Assembly: GCA_964629165.1 (NCBI GenBank)
Contig: CAZVQJ010000001.1
Span: 1-51,473, forward strand
DNA from: CAWVVV01 sp964629165
GTDB taxonomy: Bacteria > Verrucomicrobiota > Verrucomicrobiia > Opitutales > Oceanipulchritudinaceae
Reading direction: 5' to 3'
DNA length: 51,473 nucleotides
This document shows, piece by piece, positions 15,126-23,820 of this stretch. The position numbers and the translations under genes were made by a program. The notes beneath the pieces were generated by a model. That model saw only the letters and a program-made list of their open reading frames with translations. It did not search any database and was not told the origin of the DNA. Numbering within the stretch: position 1 is the first letter of the stretch; the number at the start of each line of letters is the position of its first letter.

Positions 15126-15689
15126 TTAGAAGCGTCGTTGGAGGGTGCGCACGACGCGGGCGGGATTTCCGGCGACAAGGGTGTTCCGGGGGACGTCTTT
15201 GACCGCGACGGCGCGGGCTGCGACAACAGCACCGTCGCCCACCGTCACCCCGGGGCCGACAAAAGCGTCCGCACACACCCAGACACCGGAACCGATCGTG
15301 ATCGGAGGGCGCAGGAGGGGAAGTTGCGGCTGCGTATAATCATGGGAGCCAGCGCAGAGATGGGCGCGTTGGGAAACGATTGTATGGTCGCCGATCGTGA
15401 TCCGGCCAAGGCTATAGATCTCCGCATCCCAGCCGATCGTCACCGCGTTCCCCACCTCGAGGCACCACGGGTAAAAAATCCTAGCACTTGGATACACGCG
15501 CACACCGCGCCCGATCCGTGCGCCCATCAGCCGAAGCAGACTATTGCGCCATCCATAGAGGTGTCGGGGGCTGAAGCGGAAGAACAGTTGCAGGCATGCC
15601 CAGACAACGCGCGCGAGAAGGACCCGGCGCGAATAATTGGCATTCCGGCGGTGCGCCGAGGTGTCGATCGTGGGCGGCGGGCTTGTCAT
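15126..15689 (-). CDS. WcaF-like hexapeptide-repeat acetyltransferase
   Basis: A 187-residue left-handed beta-helix acyltransferase. Residues 1-60 are a helical lead (LLARVVWACLQLFFRF, WRNSLLRLMGARIG). Imperfect hexapeptide repeats follow: IGRGVRVYPSARI, VGNAVTIGWDAEI, ITIGDHTIVSQRAHL, VWVCADAFVGPGVTVGDGAV. CAGSHDY carries the likely catalytic histidine. WcaF-type enzymes O-acetylate sugars of exopolysaccharides. Length matches the family if the ATG at 15689 is used; this ATG overlaps the preceding TGA by four bases (ATGA). A longer frame to 15782 adds proline-rich residues antisense in character. Confidence 0.9.
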   Translation of the reverse strand: MTSPPPTIDTSAHRRNANYSRRVLLARVVWACLQLFFRFSPRHLYGWRNSLLRLMGARIGRGVRVYPSARIFYPWCLEVGNAVTIGWDAEIYSLGRITIGDHTIVSQRAHLCAGSHDYTQPQLPLLRPPITIGSGVWVCADAFVGPGVTVGDGAVVAARAVAVKDVPRNTLVAGNPARVVRTLQRRF

Positions 15690-16729
15690 GAGCGGGGGGA
15701 ACTTCGGGTGTGGAGGATTTCTTCGTAGAGGGCCGTGTAACGCAGGGCAAGCCGGTCCCAGTCGTAGTGAGTCCGTGCCCACTTCGCGGCAGCGGCGCGA
15801 TCCTCTGTGCAGGGCCGTGGTTTCCCGGCGAAATCCTGAAGCGCTTCAACAAAGGCTTTGCGGCCGACGGATGTCACCCAGCCGAACCCCGCCTCGGCAA
15901 CCGGTTGCCAGGGGGTTTCGATTGTCGTGAGGACGGGCGTGCCGACCTCGAGGGCTTCAAGGACGATGAGGCCGAAGTTCTCCGAGTAGGTTGGCAGGCA
16001 CATGAGGTCGGCACCCTTCAGATAGCGCCACTTGTCTTCGCCCCAGATGGCGCCATGCCAGTCGATCTGGATTTTGTTTTCCAGCCCGCGAGCTTCCCGG
16101 TGACAGGCATCCACGTAGGCCTTGGGTCCGTCGCCGACCACGACCAGGCGCCACTTCTGATCCGGCGGGAGGGTGACATCGTGAAGGGACTGGAGGAGTT
16201 CCTGCAGGCCCTTTTTCGGATGGACCCGGGAGAGGTAGAGGAGGATCCGTTCATCGGGAGGCCAGCCGAGCTGGCTGCGTGCTGCTTCGAACCCGGGCTC
16301 CTGATTGAAAAAGCTGCCCAGCGGAAGCACCTCGACCCGCGCTCCCGGGACCCGCACCCGGATCCGTTGCCCTTCTTGATCGGCCGTTGCGAGGACGGCC
16401 GCACTTTTGCGCAACCGGTGCTGTTCCACGATACGAAAGTAGAGCAACTTCTTGAGTCGTTTGGCTTCCATCGCCCACGGTTCGAGCATTCCATGGGGCG
16501 AGGTCACGATGGGAATGCCTCGTGCGCGTGCGCGCCGGGCGAGGCGGGCATGAGCGGGCGACCAGAGGCCGTGAAAATGCACCAGGTCGACATCGGTTGC
16601 CGGCATCGAACCCTCCGTCAGACGGATCGCATGGCCCGCCTTGAGCAGCGCATGTTCGAGTTCCCGGCAGGCTTTTTCAAGCCCGCCGACACGCAGGGGT
16701 GCAGGGAGTTCAGCGAAGAGTATCTTCAC
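15686..16729 (-). CDS. Family-4 glycosyltransferase
   Basis: A 347-residue GT-B enzyme starting VKILFAELPAPLRVGGLEKA. HFHGLWSP and SPHGMLEPWAM are typical acceptor-side motifs. LYLSRVHPKKGLQELL, VVVGDGP and PTYSENFGLIVLEALEVGTPV cover the donor-binding C-terminal half with its EX7E-like motif. I chose the GTG at 16729 because GAGG lies a few bases upstream and the family sequence starts there; an ATG at 16747 would add six residues. It overlaps the end of the preceding glycosyltransferase by 20 bases, and its own stop overlaps the acetyltransferase start. The open frame extends to 17368, but that part is out-of-frame sequence over the neighbour. Confidence 0.9.
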   Translation of the reverse strand: MKILFAELPAPLRVGGLEKACRELEHALLKAGHAIRLTEGSMPATDVDLVHFHGLWSPAHARLARRARARGIPIVTSPHGMLEPWAMEAKRLKKLLYFRIVEQHRLRKSAAVLATADQEGQRIRVRVPGARVEVLPLGSFFNQEPGFEAARSQLGWPPDERILLYLSRVHPKKGLQELLQSLHDVTLPPDQKWRLVVVGDGPKAYVDACHREARGLENKIQIDWHGAIWGEDKWRYLKGADLMCLPTYSENFGLIVLEALEVGTPVLTTIETPWQPVAEAGFGWVTSVGRKAFVEALQDFAGKPRPCTEDRAAAAKWARTHYDWDRLALRYTALYEEILHTRSSPRS

Positions 16730-17870
16730 GCTGCCTCTGATATACATTGAGGTAATCCCGCACCATCCGCTCGACCGAATAATGTTCCCGGGCGGTTTCG
16801 ACCGCGTGTCGCGAGATCCTCTTCCGGTATTCTGAATCGGTGAGCGGGCGGATCCAGTCATCATTTTCGGGCCCGACCACGACGCAGGCATCGCGGCATG
16901 CGGTGGGAAGCTCGGCCGCGAGATCGTCGCAGATGACTGCCGGCAATCCCCATGCCAGCGCCTCGAGCAGACCAAAGGGGAGTCCTTCGAAGGCAGCCGA
17001 ATGCACGAACAGGTCGGCCGCTGCGAGGTACGGCTGGACGGCATCCTTCCAGCCGAGCCGCTCGGGTCTTGTCTTGAAGTCCATCTGTTCGACGGCGGTG
17101 TCCCACTCGGCTTCCAGTCGCCCGGCCCCGACCCACCAAATCTTCGGATTCGGAAATGCCCGATGGGCCGCCTCGACCATGCGGAGGAATCGTGTTGGCC
17201 GTTTCTGCGCCTCCAGTCGCCCGAGTCCGAGAATGAGAAAATCGTCAGGGCAAAGTCCGAGAGATTCCCGCGCCTGCTTCCTCGCCTCCGCTCTTTCCTC
17301 TGGTCCCGGCACGACCACGCCATTGTCGATTCCGACGACCGTCTGCGGATTCCCCACAAAACGAACAAGCTCGGCCGCGCGATTGGTTGTGGTGATGAAT
17401 CGACCGCGGAACCGCCGGAGGAAAAACCGGGCCGTGAGGTCCCGCAGAAGGGCGTTTCGCGCTTTCAGGTAGCGGGCCGATTGCGTGATATGGATCATGC
17501 TCACGGCAGGCAGACCCGCACGGTTGGCGGCGAGCAGGAGATCGAGCCCGTCTTCGAGGTTCTGCTTGTTGATATGAATCACATCCGGCGCGACCGCCTT
17601 CCATGAGCGCTCGATGTTGCCGGTCCCCCCCGTGTAGCTGCGCCAATGGCCGAGGGCGCGGGCCGGGTAGTCATAGGTATTGCGGTAGGAGAACCGCACG
17701 ACCTCGCCGATCGGACCAAAGGCTTTCACGAGCCCATCCATCCGCGGATGCGTGGAAGTCCAGAGAACGACTTCATGAGCCGCCTCGCGGAGACCCTTTC
17801 CGATGAGCGGCAGGCAGAGTTCACCTCCGCCCTGGGAGCCACTCGAAGTACTGACCAAGAGGATCTTCAT
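16710..17870 (-). CDS. Family-4 glycosyltransferase
   Basis: A 386-residue GT-B enzyme. MKILLVSTSSGSQGGGELCL begins the first Rossmann domain with the glycine-rich loop. VAPDVIHINKQN, SMIHITQSARYLKAR and GIDNGVVVPG lie midway. LGLGRLEAQKRPTRFLRMVE, HSAAFEGLPFGLLEALAWGL and VVVGPEND form the donor-binding half. The start at 17870 overlaps the preceding stop by four bases (ATGA). The end overlaps the next glycosyltransferase by 20 bases. Donor sugar unknown. Confidence 0.92.
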   Translation of the reverse strand: MKILLVSTSSGSQGGGELCLPLIGKGLREAAHEVVLWTSTHPRMDGLVKAFGPIGEVVRFSYRNTYDYPARALGHWRSYTGGTGNIERSWKAVAPDVIHINKQNLEDGLDLLLAANRAGLPAVSMIHITQSARYLKARNALLRDLTARFFLRRFRGRFITTTNRAAELVRFVGNPQTVVGIDNGVVVPGPEERAEARKQARESLGLCPDDFLILGLGRLEAQKRPTRFLRMVEAAHRAFPNPKIWWVGAGRLEAEWDTAVEQMDFKTRPERLGWKDAVQPYLAAADLFVHSAAFEGLPFGLLEALAWGLPAVICDDLAAELPTACRDACVVVGPENDDWIRPLTDSEYRKRISRHAVETAREHYSVERMVRDYLNVYQRQREDTLR

Positions 17871-18967
17871 GATTTCCGGCTGACAATGGATTGCAGAATG
17901 TCGACCCAATGCTGCGCGCCGACCTTCGGGAGTAACGTTTGCGAGCGCGCACGGGCGGCGATCCCGGCCTCGCGGAGCCACTCGGGATGGTCGATCGCCT
18001 GAAGGAGGCCGTCGCGCAAGGCAGCGACGTTCCCCGGTTCGACAAGCTGCCCGCTGCGCCCGTCCTCGAGGAGGTCACGAGCCGCGCCAACGGCGGTTGT
18101 CGAAAGGACGGGAAGACCGGCCGCGAGCGCTTGGTTCACGACGACACCCCATCCGTCATAGCGACTGGGGAGGACAAAGAGGTGCGCCTGGGCAAAGAGT
18201 TCGGGCAACGCTTCGGGAGCTTTGAAACCGAGGAAATGCACCCGTTGGCGCACTCGCTCTGGGAGGGCTTGCAAACGGGCGGACAGGTCGGCCTCTCTCC
18301 CGACGAGGATCAACTCGACAGCGCGCCCATCGGTAACGATCTCGGTGAAGGCGGCAAGGAGCACGTCGATTCCCTTGCGCTCGATCATCTGGCCGCAGAA
18401 GAGGATTTTGAGCGGACCTTTGCCGAGTGCAAGTGGCTCGATCCGGTGGAACGCATCGAGGTCGCAGAGATAGGGAATATTGTCGACCGGCTTGTCCGGC
18501 CAGCGGGTCCGGTAGGCTTCCTGCGCAAGCTTTCCGATGGCGACGACATGGTCGACCCGGTTGAGAGGTGCCGACATGACGCGCTGGAATCGGCCCCTCA
18601 GTCCGCCCGAGGGCGGGTGCATGCGTTCCGCCCAGAAGACGATCGGGCAGCGGTGTCTCGATTTTGTTCGCAGGATCCACTGAGCGGTCGTGTTCATGTA
18701 GCCGTTGAGCACGACCACATCCGCATTTCCGAGGCGGGGAAAGTATCGGTTGAGATGAAAGCGCGACGTTCCGAGCGAAACCGGGCGGCCTGGCATCACT
18801 TGCTCGTACCGCTGGAGTGGCTTCTGCGGCCAAGGTGAGTCCGGGGTCGAGGCTTCCCAGTAGAAGACGGAGAGCGCCAGTTCCTCGCGCTTCGCCAGCT
18901 CCGCGAAGAGGTCCCGCTGATAGGGCGAGGGCGTGATGGTGAAAATGGATACACGTAGCTTCTCCAT
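17867..18967 (-). CDS. Family-4 glycosyltransferase
   Basis: A 366-residue GT-B enzyme starting MEKLRVSIFTITPSPYQRDL. VVLNGYMNTTAQWIL and IVFWAERMHPP lie in the N-terminal domain. KILFCGQMIERKGIDVLLAA, LILVGREADLSARL, LPSRYDGWGVVVNQALAAGL and PVLSTTAVGAARDLL make the donor site. An AGGA six bases before the ATG at 18967 supports this start over the ATG at 18973, two codons earlier. It follows the polymerase gene after 25 bases and overlaps the next glycosyltransferase by four. Confidence 0.92.
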   Translation of the reverse strand: MEKLRVSIFTITPSPYQRDLFAELAKREELALSVFYWEASTPDSPWPQKPLQRYEQVMPGRPVSLGTSRFHLNRYFPRLGNADVVVLNGYMNTTAQWILRTKSRHRCPIVFWAERMHPPSGGLRGRFQRVMSAPLNRVDHVVAIGKLAQEAYRTRWPDKPVDNIPYLCDLDAFHRIEPLALGKGPLKILFCGQMIERKGIDVLLAAFTEIVTDGRAVELILVGREADLSARLQALPERVRQRVHFLGFKAPEALPELFAQAHLFVLPSRYDGWGVVVNQALAAGLPVLSTTAVGAARDLLEDGRSGQLVEPGNVAALRDGLLQAIDHPEWLREAGIAARARSQTLLPKVGAQHWVDILQSIVSRKS

Positions 18968-18992
18968 GGTCATTCCTGGGCCGGCGGCACGC

Positions 18993-20504
18993 TCAGGCTC
19001 CGGCCTCGTCTTCTGCACCGGCGAAAGCGCGCGGCAGCACAATGAGCCCGAACGCAACAAGCGCAAGCGCGGGCAGCAGGGCGGTGGTGAACATCGTCAT
19101 GCTGCGCATCGTGATGAGCGCGGCGAAAAATCCCGCTGCGTAGACGAGAACGGGAAAGGTGGAGTCTGTCCGGGAGCCGAGTCGGTTCCAGTACATGAAG
19201 AACATCCCGAAGCAGATTCCCGTGAGGACGACGCCGACGTTGCCCCACATCATATAGGCTTCTCCCACAAAGGTGCAGGAAAGGGTAAGGCCCTGCACTT
19301 CGAGCGCATCTTCGATGCTTACTTTGAAATCGGTCGGTTTATCGGGCCAGAAGGCGCGGGGAATTGGCTTGGTCAGCGCGACAAACGGCATATTGAATCC
19401 CAGGTAGGGATACTGCGAAGGGAAAACCCGGTGGATGCCTGCGATGTTCCGCAGGTTCAGGTCGACAAAATAGGCATCGGCGGACTCCTCCCCACCGGCG
19501 AACTCATCGCTGCCTTCGAAGATGTCACCGACGCCCAACAGGTTGTCCTGCCAAAGATTGTGCTCCACGTAGGTCCAGAGTCCCATGTTGCGGAACCTCA
19601 ACTGATGGGAGCTCAGGACGAAGAAGATGACGATGACGGCGAGACCCGCCATCACGACGCGTGAGATCCTCAGGTTCTTCTGGAAGATGAAGTATCCGCC
19701 GGTGAGGCCCGCGAGGTTGACCGCGAGGATATTCCTCGTTCCTCCCACAAACCCGACGAACAGGGTGGCGAGGAGGATCACCGTGACGATGAGGAGTTGG
19801 AGAAGACTGTATTTCTGGCGGCGGGCGTAGATCAGGCCCGCGAGGGGAGGGATGAGCTGGTTGAGCAGTTCCCCCTCATGGAGGATCGTCGTCAGGTTGC
19901 CCAATTGACCGCGCTGCCAAGGCTGGGAAAATCGCGGGCCACCAAGATGCCGCAGCCAATCGACAAAGTTGAAGTCCACGGCGATCCACTTGTAGAGATT
20001 GGCGAGGATAAAGGCACCGACGATGATCGAGAGGTAGACTGCGGGAGAGATGTGAGGGGTTTTGTCGAACGGAAGATTGCCGCGCCCTGCGCGGATGAGA
20101 TGCCGCCCGACGACCAACCCGAAGAAGCCGAGAAGGGTCGAGAAAACCGCACTCCGGGTGTCGATGCTGAAGACCGTCTCGTCGAAAATCGGTTGGTCGG
20201 ATATGACAAACTCGGCCAAAGTCAGGTAGTACAACGCAATGATTGCGAAGAGATCGATGCGGATGAGATTGCGGAGCGAAACCCGCCAGTCGCAGAGAAT
20301 CGAAACGACAATTCCGACGAAGACAATGAGACCCGCCCGCCGGGCAATTTCAGAGGGCAAGCCATCGCCCATGAAAATGGCGGCGGCCAGAAGGCTGATG
20401 AGAATCGCTACTGTCCCGGCTGGCGTGGGATGCAGATAGGGCTCCTCTCGGAGCTGATACCATGGACGCGCGGAGGCTTCGGAGATGGCTTCGGTCGTGG
20501 TCAT
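18993..20504 (-). CDS. Wzy-like O-antigen/exopolysaccharide polymerase
   Basis: A 503-residue membrane protein with about 11-12 hydrophobic helices, starting MTTTEAISEASARPWYQLRE. A large hydrophilic loop at about 330-410 (GLWTYVEHNLWQDNLLGVGD, RVFPSQYPYLGFNMPF) lies between late helices. That topology is typical of Wzy-type polymerases, which join lipid-linked repeat units in the periplasm. Sequence conservation in this group is low, so the call rests on topology and on five glycosyltransferases in the same operon. An O-antigen ligase-like role is the main alternative. The start overlaps the stop of the upstream glycosyltransferase by one base. Confidence 0.78.
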   Translation of the reverse strand: MTTTEAISEASARPWYQLREEPYLHPTPAGTVAILISLLAAAIFMGDGLPSEIARRAGLIVFVGIVVSILCDWRVSLRNLIRIDLFAIIALYYLTLAEFVISDQPIFDETVFSIDTRSAVFSTLLGFFGLVVGRHLIRAGRGNLPFDKTPHISPAVYLSIIVGAFILANLYKWIAVDFNFVDWLRHLGGPRFSQPWQRGQLGNLTTILHEGELLNQLIPPLAGLIYARRQKYSLLQLLIVTVILLATLFVGFVGGTRNILAVNLAGLTGGYFIFQKNLRISRVVMAGLAVIVIFFVLSSHQLRFRNMGLWTYVEHNLWQDNLLGVGDIFEGSDEFAGGEESADAYFVDLNLRNIAGIHRVFPSQYPYLGFNMPFVALTKPIPRAFWPDKPTDFKVSIEDALEVQGLTLSCTFVGEAYMMWGNVGVVLTGICFGMFFMYWNRLGSRTDSTFPVLVYAAGFFAALITMRSMTMFTTALLPALALVAFGLIVLPRAFAGAEDEAGA

Positions 20505-21652
20505 CAAGAGGTCGTGGGCGCTTGCCCGGACCGGGCATCGGTGAGGTGAAGAAGCGCCTCCGCAGGGCGCTCCCAATCGTGATTGTCGGGCACCGTTGTG
20601 GGATGATCCCGCCAGAAGGTCAATGCGGTCGCCAGCGCGTCGGCATCAGCGAAGGGAACGATCGATCCGTTCACGCCTTCCTCGATGAGGTCTCCTGCGC
20701 CCACCCGATCGCTGACGACGCAGGGCAGACCGACCTGGAGCGCCTGGCTGACGACAAGTCCGAAGGCTTCTTCAGCCGAAGGAAGCACGAGGACAGACGC
20801 GCGGGCCATCTCTCCCGCCAGCCTGGACTGGCTGACAGGTCCGTGGCGCCGGACGAGAGCGGCTCCCGTGTAGTTCCCGAAATCGGCCTCCGTTTCGGGT
20901 GAAAGGGGTCCGAAGCAGTCGAGCTGCCACGCGCGCGAGTCCGCCTGTTCGAGCGCTTTGAGCAGGTAATGAACGCCCTTGCGCAAGGAGAGCTGTCCGG
21001 CGAAGACGATGCGGAACCGGTCCTCCGGGGAGGCCGTCCGCTTGGGAAAAATCTGCGGATCAGCCCCGTAGGGAACCACGATGATGGCCTCACCGTCGAT
21101 GCCGTCCTGCGCCAGCTGGGAGGCGACGATCGAGGAGGCGGCGCAGTGGTAATGAGCGAGCTCCGCCTCCTGGCGCATGCGTTCGATCCACCAGGAAGGA
21201 TAGATGTGCTCGCGCGTAAAAGGGAGATTCGCTCGCACATACTCGGGTTCGACGAGGTCGAGTTGTTGTTCCAGTGGGCCGCTTGCGTGATTGAGGACGG
21301 TCGTCAGATTCTTCTCCCGGGCGGCCTGAAACAGTTCGAGGCATTGGCCGGGAATGCCGTGCACGACACCTGAATCGGGGAGCGCCCGGACCGCCCGGCG
21401 CGCGAAGCCGACATCCTGCCACCGGAAGAGCCGACCCTGGTCCGGTTGCCAGCGGCGGGGCAATCGCAAGAGGCCATAGGTCGCCAGCGTGCGCCAGCCG
21501 ATCTGCCGATACGGGAAGCCAGCCGGTGGGTGCAGCTTCCACTCCGGATACCCGCAGAGAAACCGGCTCAACCGGTTACGCCGATGCAATGCCAGCGCCA
21601 TCTCGTAGACGTGGCAGGGATTCGTGGCAGCAAAGCAGAAGCGGAGAGACAT
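20504..21652 (-). CDS. Family-4 glycosyltransferase, first gene of the leftward operon
   Basis: A 382-residue GT-B enzyme starting MSLRFCFAATNPCHVYEMAL. VVHGIPGQCLELFQAA and HASGPLEQQLDLV are in the acceptor half. IVVPYGADPQIF, RIVFAGQLSLRKGVHYLLKA, SAEEAFGLVVSQALQVGLPC and VSDRVGAGDLIEEGVNGSIV form the donor half with the EX7E-like motif. It is the promoter-proximal gene of eight leftward genes, facing the ABC-exporter operon across 314 bases. Confidence 0.92.
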   Translation of the reverse strand: MSLRFCFAATNPCHVYEMALALHRRNRLSRFLCGYPEWKLHPPAGFPYRQIGWRTLATYGLLRLPRRWQPDQGRLFRWQDVGFARRAVRALPDSGVVHGIPGQCLELFQAAREKNLTTVLNHASGPLEQQLDLVEPEYVRANLPFTREHIYPSWWIERMRQEAELAHYHCAASSIVASQLAQDGIDGEAIIVVPYGADPQIFPKRTASPEDRFRIVFAGQLSLRKGVHYLLKALEQADSRAWQLDCFGPLSPETEADFGNYTGAALVRRHGPVSQSRLAGEMARASVLVLPSAEEAFGLVVSQALQVGLPCVVSDRVGAGDLIEEGVNGSIVPFADADALATALTFWRDHPTTVPDNHDWERPAEALLHLTDARSGQAPTTS

Positions 21653-21966
21653 GAAAGCGTGAGAGAAAGACTTCCAATTTGGGAAGCCGAGCGAATTGTG
21701 GGAACAACTGGCCGCACGTCCAGAGCGATGGGCGGATTGTTGGAATCGAAAGGGCCTGCTGACGATTCCGCGCGCGGTGTGGGGGCCTGCATGGTGACGG
21801 GCGAGGCCTTTCCTTTGCCCTTGCTTCGGAATGAAGCCTTATGCAAAAAGCCGCATCGGAGGTGGAAGATCTGGCGCAATGGCCGATAATCCGCCGGGTC
21901 GAACCTGTGGGAAGAGGCGACGGCGTCACCGCGACGTCAGCTTCTCCGGGTCCTCATCCAACGGTT
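21653..21966. promoter_or_regulatory. Divergent intergenic region between the two polysaccharide operons
   Basis: These 314 bases separate the first leftward glycosyltransferase from the rightward ABC exporter and must hold both promoters or leader regions. Inverted repeats are present: CTTCC-N6-GGAAG near 21671-21686, GGAATCG-N14-CGATTCC at 21742-21748/21763-21769, and GCTTC-N5-GAAGC at 21823-21837. None has a T-run making it an obvious terminator. An in-frame ATG at 21841 could extend the exporter by 42 residues, but that stretch looks non-coding. I found no convincing sigma-70 promoter or recognisable operator. Confidence 0.45.
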
Positions 21967-23787
21967 ATGGCATTCTTTCGCTTTCAGCTTCTGCGTGATG
22001 TATATTCGCTGGTGCGGCCTTTCGGTCGGCGCCGGTTGGCGGGCATCGTCGGCTTCAATATCGTGCAGGCCGGTTTCCAGGCGCTGTCGGTCATCGCGAT
22101 CATGCTCTTTACGATGGCGGCGACCAATACGTCGGAGAACGCGCGTGTGCCGGGGCTTTCGGCGGTGCTCGATCAGGTCTACCCGGAGGCAACCGCCCGG
22201 GATCTGATCGTCATCATGAGCGGCCTCACCGTTTTCGTGATCGTTGTTTCAAACCTCTTGAATATCGTCGGCGAGTACCTGCGTTCCCGCTACACGACCA
22301 AGACCGGATACCTGCTGACGACCGGGATTCTGCGAACCATCGCGGTGCGGCCCTATTCCTTCCATTTGAGGAATAATTCATCGCTCCTCACGAAGAAAGC
22401 GAACGGCGACGTCGCGGCCTTCGTTTCCGGGGTGCTCGCGCCTCTCCTCGACCTGATGGCTCGCGTTCTTGTGGCGTCCTTCACGTTCGGAGCGATGGTT
22501 CTTGCGGAACCAGTCCTCGCGCTTGTCCTGAGCGCGCTCTTCCTGGTCTTTTACTACCTCGTTTATCTGGGGGCGCGCCGGTTCTGGAAGCTTCTCAACC
22601 AGCAGTTCAACGTCCTCGCGCAGATCGCTTTCAAGAGCATTTATCAGTTTCTCACGGGCATCAAACCGATCATTGTTCATGATGTGCGGCGCCATTTTCT
22701 GGAGACCTACGAGACGGCCGCGGCCAAGCACGTGCGTTACAAAGCGCTCTCTCCGGTCGTCGCGAACGGACCCCGGTATATTGTCGAAATCCTCGTTTTT
22801 GGCGGGGGCATCGCCATTTTTGCGAGCCTCATCCTCGGAGGGGCGCAGATCGAGGATCTCGCTCCGGTTGCGGTGACCTTCATGTATGGTGGCTACAAGC
22901 TGCTGCCGAACTTCCAATTGATGTTTGGCACGCTTGGGTCGATCCGGACCCATGAGTACACCATTTACGAGATCCTCGCCGACTTTTCCCCGAAGGATCT
23001 GCATCGTGTGCACGGTCCCCTACCGGAACCGCAGCGGGAAGCCCTGGACTTTCGTGACCGGATTTCCGTCGAGAACGTCTCGTTTCGCTACACCGACGAT
23101 TCCCGGCTCGTTCTCAAAGACCTGACCCTCGAAATCAGGCGCGGCCAGAAGGTCGCTTTTGTCGGACAGACGGGTTCGGGCAAAAGCACCCTTGTCGACA
23201 TGATCCTGGGTCTGCACATCCCGGTGTCGGGACGGATTGCGGTCGATGGCACGACATTGGACCCGACCACGATTGCGGCCTGGCGCCGCCGGATCGGCTA
23301 CGTGCCGCAGGATATCTTTCTCGTCGACGAAAGCGTGCGCAAGAACATCGCGTTCGGGATCAAGGACAGTGAAATCGATGAGGAGGCGGTGAAGGAGGCG
23401 ATCCGGATGGCTCAGGCCGAAGAATTCGTCTACCACCGGTTGCCCGAAGGCCTGGATACGGTCGTGGGGGAGCGCGGAGTTCGCTTGAGTGGTGGGCAGC
23501 GCCAGCGCATCGGGCTCGCTCGCGCGCTTTACCATCGCCCCGATGTCCTCATCCTCGACGAGGCGACGAGCGCGCTGGATAACGCCACCGAGGCCGCGAT
23601 CATGCGGGTCATTGACGACCTTTCCAGCCACCTGACGATTCTCATGATCGCCCACCGGCTCACCACTGTCGTGCACGCAGACCGGATTTTCATGCTCACA
23701 CAGGGCGAGATTTCCGCCGTGGGCAGCTACGATGAACTGATCCGGCAGTCGGATGAATTTCGCTCGCTGGCGGAAGTGGCTCGGTAG
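21967..23787 (+). CDS. ABC exporter, fused membrane and ATPase domains (flippase-like)
   Basis: A 606-residue half-transporter. Six membrane helices occupy about 15-320. The ATPase domain runs from about 350, with Walker A GQTGSGKST near 400-408, signature LSGGQRQRIGLARAL near 507-521, Walker B LILDEATSALD near 528-538, and switch histidine AHRLTTV. Dimers of such proteins flip lipids or lipid-linked glycans (MsbA, PglK). It heads an operon of glycosyltransferases, and no Wzx flippase is in the locus. A PglK-like role moving lipid-linked repeat units is therefore the likely job. The start is the ATG at 21967 (MAFFRFQLL); the in-frame ATG at 21841 is less likely. Confidence 0.92.
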   Translation: MAFFRFQLLRDVYSLVRPFGRRRLAGIVGFNIVQAGFQALSVIAIMLFTMAATNTSENARVPGLSAVLDQVYPEATARDLIVIMSGLTVFVIVVSNLLNIVGEYLRSRYTTKTGYLLTTGILRTIAVRPYSFHLRNNSSLLTKKANGDVAAFVSGVLAPLLDLMARVLVASFTFGAMVLAEPVLALVLSALFLVFYYLVYLGARRFWKLLNQQFNVLAQIAFKSIYQFLTGIKPIIVHDVRRHFLETYETAAAKHVRYKALSPVVANGPRYIVEILVFGGGIAIFASLILGGAQIEDLAPVAVTFMYGGYKLLPNFQLMFGTLGSIRTHEYTIYEILADFSPKDLHRVHGPLPEPQREALDFRDRISVENVSFRYTDDSRLVLKDLTLEIRRGQKVAFVGQTGSGKSTLVDMILGLHIPVSGRIAVDGTTLDPTTIAAWRRRIGYVPQDIFLVDESVRKNIAFGIKDSEIDEEAVKEAIRMAQAEEFVYHRLPEGLDTVVGERGVRLSGGQRQRIGLARALYHRPDVLILDEATSALDNATEAAIMRVIDDLSSHLTILMIAHRLTTVVHADRIFMLTQGEISAVGSYDELIRQSDEFRSLAEVAR

Positions 23788-23820
23788 AAACCGCCATCCC
23801 TTGTCCACCGGCATCGCCCA

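Noticed and set aside
16730..17368. N-terminal extension of the glycosyltransferase ending at 15686, which could suggest a two-domain fusion
   Set aside because: The extra 213 residues are Ser/Arg/Pro-rich and come from another frame of the neighbouring glycosyltransferase; family sequence begins at the GTG at 16729.
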